DNA from: Escarpia spicata
Lineage: Eukaryota > Annelida > Polychaeta > Sabellida > Siboglinidae
Assembly (NCBI GenBank): GCA_963995525.1
Contig: OZ023206.1
Location: forward strand, 26,225,384-26,289,383
Reading direction: 5' to 3'
DNA length: 64,000 nucleotides
Positions within the stretch are counted from its first letter, which is position 1; each line of letters starts with the position of its first letter. Of this stretch, positions 1-12,937 are shown piece after piece. The notes under the pieces were generated by a model. That model was not told where the DNA came from and did not search any database. It saw nothing but the letters and a program-made list of their open reading frames with translations. The position numbers were made by a program, and so were the translations under genes.

Positions 1-286
1 CCACCCCATTTAGTAATTGTCAACAAAGTATGTTTGGCTTACTTAAACACTTTCGATACAATTATAACAAAACAAGTACCCACTTTCTAATGCAGTACCC
101 GTTACACAAGTATTTGAATTGTATTACCAATAATTCATATCAAAATCTTTAAAAAATCTCAAACGTTAGCTTAATGTGAAAACTAGCAGATAGTTACATC
201 TACTTCAGACATAGTAATAACAGTACATTGTGTACGTAGATTAACACAGGTACTAAAATTCAAATAAGATGATTATTTATTGATTA

Positions 287-2600
287 TTAAGAATGTCCAC
301 ATATATAACAATTTTGGAAAGAGCACTGTATTCTGTAATTTTGTAGAAAACATATTTTGGCATAACTAATACATCCTTGTAAGCTATGTGTTTTGTTCCT
401 TATGTGAAGTGTAGTATTGTTTACTAGTAATGGAATATCAAACACAATGCATCGTTTCGCTAAGTCATGTTTTGCTCTATTTGATTGAATGTTGTCATGT
501 ATCCGTGTATTAATGTTGTGAACATTTGTTGTCATGTATCCGTGTATTAATGATGTGAACATTTGTAGTTAGATTAAATGGTAAGTGTTGCAAATATGCT
601 GGTAATGTCATGTAAACATAGTTATAATACAATTTCAATTTATGTAAATGCAGCATATCTGTAACATTAATAATATTTAGTTTCTTAAACTAAACAGCGG
701 CTCAGTATGTGCATTATATTTAACTAAGCATATTATTACAATCGCTTTTTTGTTTGTTTGATGATTCTGTTACATTTATAACCCCATGTCATTAGGCCAT
801 AATTAATGTATGGTAACATTAATGAGCTATACAAAGTAACTTTTATATTTACTGGAAAAATCGTTTTAATTTGTTTAATATACCTATCAATTTAGGACAT
901 TTGATTACAATATTTTTAATATGAATGTTCCAGCTTAGGTTTTCTTGCAAAGGAACCCCAAGAAGATTAACGTTTTGGACTCTTTCGATTCTGGTTTCAT
1001 CTATGTTAAGCAGGAAATTGTTAATTTGTTTGATTCCTAGTTTGTGTATTATATACTTGGATTTCTTTATATTTAAATACATCGTTTACCTCGTTTAATT
1101 CTGTATTTAAATGTTGTTCGATGTCTTTTGGACATATGCTTAATGATTGCATTGTTATAAATAGCGTTGTATCATCCGCATTCATTACGTATTTGAATAC
1201 TTAACTTGACTTTGATAAATCATTTATGTATATTAAAACAAAAGTGGACCCAGTATAGAACCCTGTGGCACACATGTAGTAATAGGCAGGGTTTCAGAAA
1301 TAGTATCGTTATACATTACGTAGTTTTCTATTTTTCAAATAACTTTCCATTAGCTTTAGGGCAGTGTCGCCTATTCCATACAAACGTAGTTTACTTAATA
1401 ACATTGAATGGTCTAAAGTATCGAATGCTTTTAGTAAATCTAAAAATATATTAATATATTTGTGTTGGGTCTTTGCAGAATTTCATTTATAGTTTTCAAA
1501 GTGTTCCTTGTGGCATTTTTATACCTATTAAACAATTGTTCATAATATATATATTTGGACATTCTGATGCAAACGTGACTAATATAAATGGCATGTAATT
1601 ACAATTTGCCTTATCAAGTACACCAATATTTATTTTGTAATTGTTATTTGGATCATGCAAAGGGTCTTGATCTAATTTCTCCATAATATTTGAGTTAATT
1701 ATTTCATAAGCAAAATTTGACATAGCTGTTTCTTTCTGTAAATGTATTTTAACTAATTTGGGAGGACTTTTTTAACCGGAGCAGTGTCAATAAATATAAA
1801 ATATGGTTGGTGTTCTGAAAATTGTTTGATTAGGATACCTGCTATTGATTATAGCATTAATTGACTAACTTTACAAAACAAATTGTCAATCAATGAGCCA
1901 TTTAGGGCAGAAAATCTGGTTGGAATGGTATTTTTGGAAAGAAACTAAATCCTGTTAAGGTGTCATCAAACTCACTACAATATTCTTTATCGTTAATTTT
2001 AAGCAAGTTTATATTAAAATCAACAGCAATAATAATTTCAGATTTTTTTAATCAAGTTGTAATAATAATAATGCAAATTCTTCAATAAATTGTTTGTAAT
2101 CACAAATTAAGTCTCTTGGAGGCCTATATATATATTATCAACTATGACAGGTTTTATAAAACCACCCCCGGTAATTTAAATTATCTGTCCATCCCGATTT
2201 TCATTTATTATACATTGTAATACCTTACAATCATATTTACATACATAATTAAGCCTCCTTTGGTACTACTAATCTTACCCAAGGAAATGCAAGTATAATC
2301 TTCTAAATGGTGGTTACATAATTCGTCTTGTTCAGTTAACCAACCTTCCTGAATAGATATAATGCTGAAAGCAGTTCTCTTACAAAGACATCCATCTCGT
2401 TGAATTTAGCGTTAATAGATCGTATGTTTGTACTCAGTATGCCAAAATTATTTATTTTTGTATTTATCAGTGACTTAAAATTGTCGATGTCAAAATACGA
2501 TGAAGATTTCATTAATGACAAACTGTCGTCTACAAGGTTTTCATCATCATTAAAAATAAGTGAAGTGAAGCTCGCAACTGTTCGCAGTACTAACATTTAG
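287..2600 (-). mobile_element. Eroded CR1/Jockey-like LINE (endonuclease plus reverse transcriptase)
   Basis: Minus-strand non-LTR retrotransposon remnant read in several frames. Near 2,500-2,400 it begins with an endonuclease-like start (NIRSINAKFNEMDVFVREL). The endonuclease-RT linker is at 1,723-1,496. RT motif A (FLDLLKAFDTLDHS) is at about 1,455-1,400, the CVPQGSILGPLLF box at about 1,300-1,250 and the YADD-type box, here NADD, at about 1,195-1,170. Post-catalytic sequence follows at 1,082-849 and the LINE C-terminus at 562-287. Such proteins nick DNA and copy their RNA at the target. Frameshifts, stops and missing endonuclease sequence show the copy is dead. The same broad family recurs at 31.4 and 36.4 kb. 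The clade name is inferred from motif style. Confidence 0.8.
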
Positions 2601-3425
2601 GCAATCTGTAGGTAATGTGTTTCTTTCTTATTCCAAGTATACGGAGGGTTATATCTGACACTAATATCTTATCTCTTGTTCTTCGATATGCGGTACATTT
2701 TCGTAACTAAATTCTGTAAAAACAATTATAACCATTCAACAATATCATTGTTTGATGTAAAAATATGCTTTCATGGTAACCACATATAAATGTATAAAGG
2801 ATCCCACTGTGATTGGTTGATACAAATGCATGCATGTGACTTTCACATTAGATATGATATAGAGATCAACTTCTTAACATCTAATAGACAATGTTCTCGC
2901 ACAGTGCCTGAATATATTACTTGTTGCAATCATTGTTACATAGTGGAATCGTATTAAAATCAGGGTCCGCATCTTCGTCATGTTACTACGCAACTCTCCA
3001 TTATACCGTTAAGAATACTACCGATACAGCATACGTATTATGCATTAACACGAATGCGATGTGTTTATCGTTGATTGAGTTTTACATTAGCATGATGGTT
3101 GAGTTTACAAACAACACATAATGATATGGTACTAAGGTTTATGTTATATACGCCCCAGGTACTTCATTGGCAACATATTGCATGACTTATAGAGGCTTCA
3201 GCATTATTTAATGTGTGTATGGCCCAAAGCTTTTATTAAGAAGTACACACTTATTGTCGTGAATTGCTTTACGTACAAACATCGCGATACCCAGATACCA
3301 ACCTATGCACAACTGACTGTCAGATCAAACTAATAAATGCAACTTGATTCCTTGAATGCTACAGTGTTCTTTTTTCAATCGACTTTCTCAGGACTTGTTT
3401 TTGATGTATAATTTGCGTCGAAATC
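2601..3425. other. AT-rich stretch, nothing recognised
   Basis: No domain, RNA gene or clear repeat seen. The short open frames here look like chance. Confidence 0.5.
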
Positions 3426-3650
3426 TCAAACATTTGATCGCAGATATCGATACACACCGGATACCGTTATTGGTGCGCAGATGCTGGATGAACTTATGAT
3501 AACGGCTAGCGATTTAATCCTGTTGTTGAGGATTAGCCCACTGTCGCAGAGCCAAATATTTATGTCTCGATCACAGACCTCCATAGGTAAAAGTGCATTT
3601 GCGTGTCTCGTTGGTGGGAAGTCGACATACACACACGCACAGGAAAACGC
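3426..3650 (-). mobile_element. LINE reverse-transcriptase fragment, post-catalytic part
   Basis: The minus-strand frame contains VCDRDINIWLCDSGLILNN followed by an IISSSS segment. This matches the pattern just after the YADD box of CR1/L2-type RTs (C..DI..W......LN..K....I.SSS). Nothing else of the element is recognisable, and a CA/CG microsatellite abuts its upstream side. The match is to a family pattern only. Confidence 0.4.
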
Positions 3651-3690
3651 ACAAGCACGCACGCACGCACGCACGCACGCACACACTGAC
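3632..3690. repeat. CA/ACGC simple repeat
   Basis: Short (AC)n and (ACGC)n tract. It explains the His/Ala/Arg-rich open frames that cross it. Confidence 0.85.
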
Positions 3691-4290
3691 GCGTGGCCTT
3701 TATTCCTGTTTGGGAGTTATTAGGTCACCAGTGGACCTAATCAGCCGTGATTTAATAGCCCTTCATCGTCCGTCTCACTCAATGTACATAACGTATCTTA
3801 TTGAGGGTTGTTATTCAGCCGAAGAATAACTTATATATCAGGGATGGGTCAAAAACCAAGTATTTTATGTTAATTTATTTACATGAGAAACGAGTAATTC
3901 GCCTAATCTAAACACGGACGGCATAACGATTACAAGAATAGGTGTAATAAATTATACAAATTATGAGAATAGGTGAGATAATAATATATAAACTACGAGA
4001 ATAAGTGTGACGTAATTATTATGTTAATCGATGCCACACATTAGCTCGTTCTAATTGATTGCACGGTATGGTGTTGTTTGTGGTAATATATGTTAAGAAA
4101 CGGTTGATTGTAGTTGGAATGAAATTGGTTTCAACTTTTAGATCAAGTTCAGCAGTGGGTCAAAGTATATATTATTAAAACTTTAAAATTACGCGCCCAG
4201 CAACAGTTGTTTGCTTAGCGGGTTCACGTTGCCGTGTGTTCCCCATACATAGCTGAGTTTCACTGGAATACAGATGAACTATTAATCTCT
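3691..4290. other. No feature recognised
   Basis: AT-rich sequence without a recognisable gene or repeat, ending at the CT-rich tract. Confidence 0.5.
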
Positions 4291-4650
<360 letters not shown>

Positions 4651-5364
4651 TGACAGCTCCAAGAGGAAATATTTCATTTATCTTTATGTATCGTTTAACC
4701 ATATACCCCACCTTCACGCAGTTATATGGCACCTCAGAGGTAACTCAAACAAAACCAAATCCAATCAAAATTATTCTCGCAAACCAGGGAGGTACTTGAT
4801 TACACTACTCCTGGCATATATCGTAGGAACTGTATTACAGTTTGCTGAATTTTGTTGTATTTTCACTAGTAGTTGTCTCCGCCGGTTACGACTATACCAT
4901 CTGAATAAACAGTGCAGACGACAGCGCCCTCAAATCACAGAAAACGAGCAACTTCAGGAAACGCCAATACAATTACCTATATCACCATTCTCACGAGCGG
5001 CTGAAAAGTGGTATGTATTCAAATAATTACTTCTACTTTTTGAACGTTATACATAACATCAGCCACGATTGCGTTGCCAATACCCACAAGGCTCTTGAAA
5101 GACAAAAAGGTTATTGGCTCACTTTAATTAATTTCAACGCTTTAGCAATACGTGACCTTAAAACCGCTTAATGAGCGTTTCGTCTTGCATACCTGCTTAT
5201 TCTAAATACAACAACATTTCTCTGTGAAGCATCGAGCAATTTGGCATATAATCCTCAACATTGGAGTTCTGAAGAGGGTGAAGTTGAAGCACCCACATAC
5301 CAAATGAGATGATTGTCTTAGTAAATTACGCGTTTTTTAATAACAACTAATAAAAAAAATACAG
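4651..5364. other. Unassigned single-copy-looking sequence
   Basis: A frame of about 130 codons starts in the TA repeat and continues to 5,026. Its C-terminal part resembles no family I know, so I do not call it a gene. Confidence 0.4.
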
Positions 5365-5702
5365 TTTACATATACGCGTAACGCTAACTAATAGTGTAAC
5401 TTTACGTAGGCTTCATCAAACCGCCCCCTGATCTCGTCGAAAACTACACAATACCATAATTTGACCCGCAGTGCTATTCAAGCCTATGACTAGGCACTTT
5501 AATAGCGACTGGCGTATGACGCTGTGAGTAAGTAGACCGTGTCGGCTATGGCGTTGACAGAAATAAAATACCCCATCAAGATGTGTACATAGCGCGCGTT
5601 TATCGACTTCCTAGGACCACCGTTCGCTTTTGTTGTCCGCGGTACACAGCAACATCACAACACTGACGATGGATTCTCAGAGTGATCTGAGCTACTTTAG
5701 AT
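5365..5702 (+). promoter_or_regulatory. Orphan paralogue of the dispanin promoter and first exon
   Basis: This segment aligns collinearly, with many substitutions, to 29,275-29,590, directly upstream of the dispanin gene. Shared blocks include AACGCTA, GGCTTCAT, a CCTATNACTNGGCAC block, TGTCGGCT, GACTTCCTA.GACCA and ACAGCAACA, then a GATGGAT start context. It ends in ATGGATTCTCAGAG near 5,670 and runs into a satellite array at 5,703 instead of further exons. I infer a decayed or relocated 5' end of a second dispanin-type gene. It could instead be a dispersed repeat that happens to lie at both places. Confidence 0.5.
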
Positions 5703-6870
5703 CCATTCGTACCATATCAGATAACACCTCCATATCGTAAGTTACTTTGAAGGGGAGACATTAATATTTCCAAAACATATATTAATTGCCGATCTTGTAA
5801 TTAAGTAAAATAGATATGCGACCATTGTATTGTTAAGAAGATTGCGGAAGCGAACAATTTCAAAAATTCACCATTTGACTATGTCCATCCGAAGGATGAT
5901 CTGCCGTCGTGTGTCAGTCGAAGTCACGCACCAAACGTGTCGTTCTATCTAGACAGTGGTTAATGCAATTACACCCTCAAATTACGTAGGCTCGGTTGGT
6001 TTTGTATTTGTACATACGTACAGTTAGAGCACAACTTTACAACTCCACGCCATACCTTTTTAAACGGTATGTAACATGGCTTAATGTATGTAAATAAAGC
6101 AGCTACGCAACCATTCTAAATGTAGAACTTGTGTGGAGTGGCGTAGTTTTGAACATTCGTCGATTCATGGTGACCTTGTTTAACCTTCACTCCACACCTA
6201 CTGCACCACTTGATTGCTCCCCGGCGTATCCACTATTTACGTGGAGACAGTTGGCTTTCCAACGGTATACGATATTGCCATGAATAGATAAGTAACGCAA
6301 ATATACGTAACACATTTTATATTGTATGTTTGCGGGATGACACAATTTCGTACATTTATCACTTGACGATGACTCTGTTTGATCGTCGCTCCACATCTAC
6401 TCCATCAACTGACAGCTCCACGTCATCCCTCATATTTTTATGAGGATAAATGGTTCTTTCAAACAATATATGGTTCGTACATATAACGAAGTAGTTACAG
6501 GGTCATTGTAACTTTATTACGTTTGCAATATTACAAACAAATTCACGGTGACCTTTTTTGACCTTAACTCCATTCGTACCATATCAGATAACACCTCCAT
6601 ATCGTAAATGTCTTTGACGGGGACACATTAATCTTGTAATTAAGTAAAATAGATAGGCGGCCATTGTAATGTTCAGACGATTGCGGAAGCGCACATTTTC
6701 GAAAATTCATCATTTGACGGTGACTTTGTTTGACCTTGGATTCACGTTTATTGCACCACTTCGCAGCTCTGCGACAGGTCTTGTTGGGAGAGGAGATGTA
6801 GAGCTTTCAAATGATATAAGATTTGGGTGTGTATATGGGTGTATTTAAACTTCTAAAATAAAGCACCTTT
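5703..6870. repeat. Degenerate satellite, units of about 170-200 bp
   Basis: The phrase GGTGACCTTGTTT.ACCTT recurs near 6,168, 6,365, 6,546 and 6,718. CCATTCGTACCATATCAG recurs at 5,703 and 6,570. Units also share CCACTT and a TTTCAAAC.ATATA.G block. No coding signal is seen. The same family lies in opposite orientation at about 24,345-24,800. Confidence 0.75.
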
Positions 6871-8070
6871 TGGGGGGTTTGCAGCTCGCCTACAACTCGT
6901 GCAGTTGGTGAAGAATAAGCATTGTACTTTCACAGCGAACCTAGCGAATAACCATGTGAGCGGCTGGTGTTTCCTCCAGATGTTCCACGTTTAGACTGCA
7001 ATAGTTGCGGGTACATTATGTTTGCTATCCATTAACATAGTAACCAATAGAATAGTCCACATCCCTGTAATCTTCGATCCGATTTCACCATCTCTTAGCA
7101 TGGCCTTCAGGATTAGGTATTGCATCGTCTCTGACCTGCCGCCTGACCACGTCGGATGTAAAATTATCGTCCCTTAGCGACTGAAATACGGGACGTGGCA
7201 AATCAGCTATTGGCTGAAGTAAAAAAACACAGAATTGCAGTATACCAAACTGGATGCTAGCATGGCATCAGTACACGTTCTGCTGTCGGTTGAGTAAGAA
7301 ACAAACGTAGACAAACCGTGAATCAAACCGGCAATGCGTTGATGCAGCGAGCTAGTTCTGATGGTACGAGACACTTGTATAGCAATATCCAGGTGTCTAT
7401 CAAAGGTAGACGATGAGATTATTAACCCGTTCAGTTGCACTGATTTTATCTGTCCCTAAGCGTACATTCAATCCACTTAAATAGCAGATGGCGCTTTGGG
7501 GACAACAGCTAGAATTTATGTTTTGGTGTGATCCGTGCGCAGAAATGGCAAGTGCTGAAAAAAACATACATAAGCTGGCGTTAGCCCCCCAAAGCCCGAA
7601 TTACCCCAAGGTGTAATTAAACACCGCTGCAATAGAGGATTTGATGTAATTCCATGCCAAGCGTGGATTTCGGGTTTGTTGTTCTAGTAGATGTAGAAGA
7701 GCGTTTCACAATTCACATTGTTTTCAGCACTTTTATCAATTGCCCATGCACGAGAGTCACATGAATATGCTGACACCTCGAACAGTTCATCTCTGGTCGC
7801 TATCAATTTGGCCAGATCGGCTTTATACCCGGAAGATTGTTGACAACATTAGACACGCTTCGCAGTAATCGAGCATGTTCGTTCTCCACCGAAATGCGTT
7901 TTTCAAACAGTTCCACCTTTACTTCAACGTCGTCCGTCATGTCAAGCAATGACCACGGGGGCATTATTTATTAGCCCCACGAAGTTACGACGACACACGA
8001 AGAGTCAGTCCATCGCTTTTGCTGCACCCTTCGTGTCTCTAGGTATCATTAAGTAGCTCGAATATATATA
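6871..8070. other. Mostly unassigned, with one LINE fragment
   Basis: Only 7,207-7,440 (separate entry) is recognisable. The remainder shows no domain or RNA gene. Confidence 0.5.
7207..7440 (-). mobile_element. LINE RT C-terminal fragment
   Basis: The minus-strand frame has a FDRHLDIAIQVS segment and ends with LASSLVYCNSVFF. This fits the CR1/L2 RT tail pattern (DRHL....V ... L..SRLDYCNS). It is an isolated fragment without catalytic motifs and is not functional. Confidence 0.5.
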
Positions 8071-8392
<322 letters not shown>

Positions 8393-8406
8393 ACCTTTGC
8401 TACAAG

Positions 8407-8658
8407 ATGGCGCCGAAACACATCGACTCTGATATATCCGAGATTAAACATTCACTTAACCACTTATATAAAAACTTTGACGATATGAAAAAGACCACAG
8501 CAAAATATGAAAGACAACTGGCCGACCTCATGTGGATGCTGAAAGCAAACGATGAACAGATAAGTCAACTGAGCAATCGTGTTGAAAACCTAGAAATGGC
8601 CGTGAACAACCTCGAGCAGCACTCGAAGAAAAAGAACGTCATTGTGCATAGTCAATAA
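8407..8658 (+). pseudogene. LINE ORF1 N-terminal coiled coil, truncated
   Basis: An 83-residue frame starts ATGGCGCCG immediately after the microsatellite and stops at TAA. Its heptad-like middle (ISQLSNRVENLEMAVNNLEQ) followed by HSKKKNVIVH matches the coiled-coil end of LINE ORF1 proteins, typically RVENLEQYSRRNNV.I.G. ORF1 proteins trimerise and bind the element RNA. The RNA-binding domain that should follow is absent, so this is a fragment. It may belong to the same element as the RT piece at 8,755-9,417. Confidence 0.6.
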
Positions 8659-8754
8659 ATTTGTACCCTTAAAAAAACAAGGGAAACGGTCCAAAAAGAA
8701 ACACTTATCGAAAGAAGCCATTAGAAAATAAAATTAAGTATAAACAAATTATGT

Positions 8755-9417
8755 GAAAATCATATAGATGTACTGGAAATGATGAAGATTACAACAGTTA
8801 TAAAGAAGCACTTAACCAAGCTACAGCTGAAAGTATAAATTCAAAGAGAAGCTATGAACAACAATTAGCTAGTAATATAAAACATCATAGCAAGAATTTG
8901 TATGCGTATGTTCGAAGCAAACAGAAAGTTCAAGATAAGGTCGGTCCTCAAGAAGATAGTGCTGGAAATATAATATCAGAGGGATTCTTAATAGCAGAAG
9001 ACCTGAATGAGTACGTTAGTTCAGTGTTTACCAGGGAAGATATTAGTTCACTGCCAGTACCAGAGGCTAAGTTCACGGGGGCAGATTCAGATTATTTAGG
9101 ACAATTAATTGTAACCCCGGAAATGGTAGCTAAGAAAATAAGGGCTATGAAGGATAATAAATCACCTGGAGCGGATGGGATTCCGCCCAAACTACTATTA
9201 GAAATTGTAGAACAAATTAGTGTACCACTTGAAACAGTTTTCAATTTGTCATTAGGAGAGGGAGTGGTTCCTTTAGAAACAAGTCAGAGAACTATTGACC
9301 AGTGATTTTAACGTCAGTGATTTGCAAATTATTAGAAAGACTAATTAAAGATCGCATGGTGGATTTTCTTGTTAAACATAACTTGATAAACCCATCTCAA
9401 CGGTTTTTAAAGCGAGG
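8755..9417 (+). mobile_element. LINE RT N-terminal fragment
   Basis: The frame runs from the endonuclease-RT linker (DYNSYKEALNQAT, then LYAYVRSKQKVQDKVGP) into the RT fingers: KKIRAMKDNKSPGADGIPPK and VFNLSLGEGVVP. A frameshift follows, then SVICKLLERLIKDRMVDFLVKHNLINPSQ. This order is diagnostic of CR1/Jockey-type RT. It stops before motif A, about 30 bp before the left arm of the palindrome. Confidence 0.8.
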
Positions 9418-9446
9418 TCATGATTAACAAATATGTTATGTTTTTT

Positions 9447-9610
9447 AGTGAAACGTCAGCAGGAGTAGAATTGCACTCGAAGCGCTGCATAAAATGCAGC
9501 CAGTGGAGTTCAATCAGAACAAGAGTAATATGATCGTGTTTCTTAGTTCTGGTCATGAGATGGACTGCAGCATTTTGGCACTCTCTGGAATACGCCTGGA
9601 GTACGCCCAA
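9447..9610 (-). mobile_element. LINE C-terminal fragment at the outer end of the left arm
   Basis: The minus frame contains QNAAVHLMTRTKKHDHITL and then ELHWLHFMQRFE, the classic QNAAARL.TRTKK.DHITPVL..LHWLPV..R block downstream of LINE RT. Its mirror copy is at 16,879-17,042. It ends where the arm ends, so the palindrome breakpoint lies inside an older LINE. Confidence 0.75.
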
Positions 9611-10335
9611 AACACTGCCCTAGTGTTGTGAGCGTACTTTCAAAACACTTCCGTAGTGTTTTGTGCGTACCCTCAAAACAATACTGTTAAATTAAACACA
9701 CTAGCCCTTCATTTTGTTTCGAATTATCAATTTATATGTGTTACTAGCCATCCCTAAAGTACGTCTCGCTTGGTGGGAAGTTTTAGATCTATTTAGAGCG
9801 ATTAAAAACGAAGCTGTTTATTCCAGTGTGATGACATTTATTAATAACCTCGCCATGTGAATGAAAAAGAGCATGGAGTGCCCGAGTGCGGTTAGCGTCA
9901 TTCTTTTTTAAAAATTGCTTTATCGCCGGCGGCGAAAACGTTAGGGGGATGTGCACATTTCCAAAATTGTAGGGGGCGGGAATCGTTAATAGCTGCGGAT
10001 ATGGACTTGACGCTCATGGACGTAGCCAAATTAACGAATGGATTCGAAAGAAGTTGTAAAAATATTGGCGGCACAGTATGTTCAAACTCCCAATGAAGCG
10101 TTATTTAAAGCGATTCTTTGTAAGCTAATATACATTCGAGATGTACTAATATAATTATATTGATAATTTCCCATATGTACTTTTTCTGCTACTTATGTAT
10201 TGCATGTATATGTATAATTTGGGTGTTATAATAAATAATTGCGTTTATGCGAACCATTTTGAGCTTGCTGCCACGTGGATGATTATGCCCGCGCAGTGAA
10301 ACATACAGAGACTGGTGACGTCACACACAGTCAAC

Positions 10336-10479
10336 ATGTCAGATTTCGAGGTGAGTTTTTTCAAGCAATGGCATTTTAAGTCAGCAATTCGTAGACATAA
10401 TGTATATTGACAGTTACTTTTAACAATGCAGGAAGCTTATGCATCGTTTATTTATCCTGCTTCTAATGCCGTCCTTCGG
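10336..10479 (+). pseudogene. Candidate short first exons in the palindrome arm
   Basis: TGACGTCAC lies just upstream of ATGTCAGATTTCGAG, followed by a GTGAGT donor (MSDFE, phase 0). An acceptor (ACAATGCAG) leads to a phase-0 frame EAYASFIYPASNAVLR, ending at a possible GTAACT donor. The mirror copy has TTG instead of ATG at 16,152-16,154 and YASC instead of YASF. I recognise no family. The promoter-like CRE and consistent phases make it more than noise, but it may be mobile-element debris. Confidence 0.3.
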
Positions 10480-11345
10480 GTAACTTTTCGATTAAGTATA
10501 ATTACAGAGCTTACAAGTCTCCCGATTTGGCGGGATATCTCCCGAATGTTGACAGAACATAGAACGGGTCTTGCCTTTCTAATCGGATGTTTTTAAAAAG
10601 TCCCCGTTTCCCCACTTATTTGAACCGAAAGATGAAAATGTGACATTGTTTCTACATGCTACAGCTACGATTGTTAGTAAACCTGATTGGCATGTCATCA
10701 ATCAATGTAAATTTTATTGGTTCGTTAAAAAGTACACAATACAGTGTTGCCACGGAATTTTGCGATGCACGAACTTTGGAAACTACAGCTCTGCACTCTA
10801 GTTTATTTTTGACATCTTACTGTACACTTTTCGCGAAAACGGCCCATATATATACATCCATATATATATATATATGTAAACATTATTTATTTGGGCAACA
10901 ATAAAGGAAAACATACAGAGCACTCTGAATAAGGTCGAACCTCCAGGGACCCATGACAATACTAATAAATGGAACGCCTGATAACTAGAAAGTTATCAGA
11001 AGGTCCCCTTATTGGGACATATGCTCAGGACCGAGGAAAAAGATTGACTTAACTTAGCGAAAATCAACTTATGTGAGTTCGAGTTATCTGGGATGCACTG
11101 TATATGACCAATGCATACAGGTAATTATGGAGAAGCAAATTAAAATTTGTCCAAAGTCATGGATTGAGACTTTAGTCTGAATCAGCATAACAAGGCTCTG
11201 TTGTATTTATTTTTTATTTAGCCAGCTGTACACTTGGTGATAAGTCCCGCAATCTAATATCTAAACTGAATTAATTTGCGCAGTGTTGAATTAGGTAACT
11301 CATATTTAGACACAGTTTCCTCAAGTCAACTTTATTTATTTGCAG

Positions 11346-11411
11346 GAACATTTTGACCATCAACAGTTTGAAAATAGCCGAGCTGATGGACAGAGGAAAA
11401 TTAAGAGCTCT
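11346..11411 (+). pseudogene. THAP-domain-like exon remnant
   Basis: After an acceptor (TTTATTTGCAG), the phase-0 frame reads EHFDHQQFENSRADGQRKIK. This resembles the C-terminal half of THAP zinc fingers (C..HF....F......RLK..AVPT). The frame then reaches a stop near 11,430 and no AVPT motif is present. The preceding half with the C..C ligands was not found. The mirror copy at about 15,052-14,987 has two changed bases. THAP modules occur in cellular proteins and in P-element transposases. Confidence 0.3.
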
Positions 11412-11957
11412 ACTCATCAGTGCCATTAATTGGGTCACCTGTCATAATAAGGTGCCTGACTTTGTTCTGCCCCATTCTGTTCTGTGCGACATCTATTGGG
11501 AAGTTGTACATCAATTCGTGTTTCAAATGGACCTGTGCATTTGGTAGCTTTGTGTATCAAAATGCATAACAGTGCTATTAATTGGACAACGTGTTAACTG
11601 ACACAGTAGTGAAGATGGTGTCTGACGTTATTCTGGGACATTAGTTCCGTGTAGCTTCTGCTGGGAATATGTACATCATGTTTCACATGGATTTGTGCAA
11701 TCCGTCAGTTTCTGCATCCAAATGCACAACATCCCGTCATTACGTTGCAAATTAGGACTATATAGTGAAATTATGCTTTCTTATGCTCTTATTTGGATTG
11801 TGTTATACGGCATATTCTTCAATAATTGTTAAAACAAGTTTGTGCTATGTGAACTATACTGGGAGCAGTGTATAAAAAGGTCTCGGTAAAATTGCTTTTA
11901 CAATAATTTAGAAAATTCATCAAAATATAAATGTTCCAGATGTAAATGTATAGGATA

Positions 11958-12665
11958 TGTTTAACCAACTCACCTCGTGCACAAAATTACTGCGCGTGCC
12001 AGTTTAATGACGTCACTGTATGACTTCATATGGTGGGATTACATTCCATACGCGCAAGTTCAAAACAAGGTCTAACCGAAGCACTACCTGCTTGACCAAC
12101 TCACCTCGCGCACAAAATTACTGCGCGTACCATGACGTCACTCACTGACCATGATGTCACAAGATGGGATTACATTCAAGTGCGAAAGGTCAAATTGTTG
12201 ACTAACCAAAGCACTGCCTGTTTGTCCAACTCACCTCGCTCACAAAATTACTGCGCGTACCAGTTTAATGACGTCACTGTATGACTTCATATGGTGGGAT
12301 TACATTGCAAACGCGCAAGTTCAAAACAAGGTCTAACCAAAGCACCACCTGTTTGTCAAACTCACCTCGCGCACAAAATTACTGCGCGTACTATAACGTC
12401 ACATGATGGGTTATATTCAAGTGCGCAAGTTCAAAACGATGGCTAACCAAAGCACTACCTGTATAACCAACTCACCTCGAGTACAAAATTACTGCGCGTA
12501 GCAATTGATAGTTTAATGACGTCACTGCACCATGACGTCACATGATGGGATTACATTCAAGTGCGCAAGTTCAAAATGTTGACTAACCAAATCACTACCT
12601 GTCTGACCAACTCACCTCGCGTACAAAATTACTGCGCGTAGCAGTTTAATGACGTCATACAGGGT
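11958..12665. repeat. Tandem repeat of about 110-140 bp with CRE-like sites
   Basis: Six degenerate units start with CAACTCACCTCG (near 11,967, 12,100, 12,225, 12,356, 12,467 and 12,608). Each continues with ACAAAATTACTGCGCGTA, then TTAATGACGTCACTG, GATGGGATTACATTCAAG, GCGCAAGTTCAAAA and CTAACCAAAGCACTACCTG. TGACGTCA or a close variant occurs in every unit, in some twice (for example 12,519 and 12,535). The octamer is the CREB/ATF consensus. Whether it acts here is inference. Confidence 0.8.
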
Positions 12666-12937
12666 GCGCACGCTCACGCTCGCAACAAACAAACATGTCC
12701 TGACACGTCTCGAGTGCCTGTTTTTTAAAAGACACGAATTTAACCACTACCTAATAACACTAGTCTATATGTCTGACCTATGATGTATGTCGGTGTTTTA
12801 CAGATTGTGGGTCAATGTTTAGGACTGGTTATGTGTTGTAGGTCGGCCTATGCTTTAACATGAGGTTTCAGAGGATAATTTGAGGTAAATTGATACCTCC
12901 AACTCAAAAAGTTGTCGAATACCTTTACGATTATAGC

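Larger units (their letters stand above)
9447..11938 (+). repeat. Left arm of a 7.6-kb interrupted palindrome
   Basis: The reverse complement recurs at 14,462-17,042. I compared blocks along the whole arm (9,447-9,610, 10,320-10,640, 10,960-11,060, 11,340-11,540, 11,880-11,938). They match with few substitutions, and the largest length difference is a (TA)n tract. The outer break lies at AGTGAAACGTCAGC and the inner break at AAATGTTCCA. High identity suggests a recent inverted duplication or ongoing arm-to-arm gene conversion. The alternative is a giant terminal-inverted-repeat element, but I see no target-site duplication. Confidence 0.85.

Noticed and set aside
10656..10904. 82-residue frame also seen in the mirrored arm
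   Set aside because: Conserved only because the palindrome arms are nearly identical; it crosses a (TA)n tract and has no domain.
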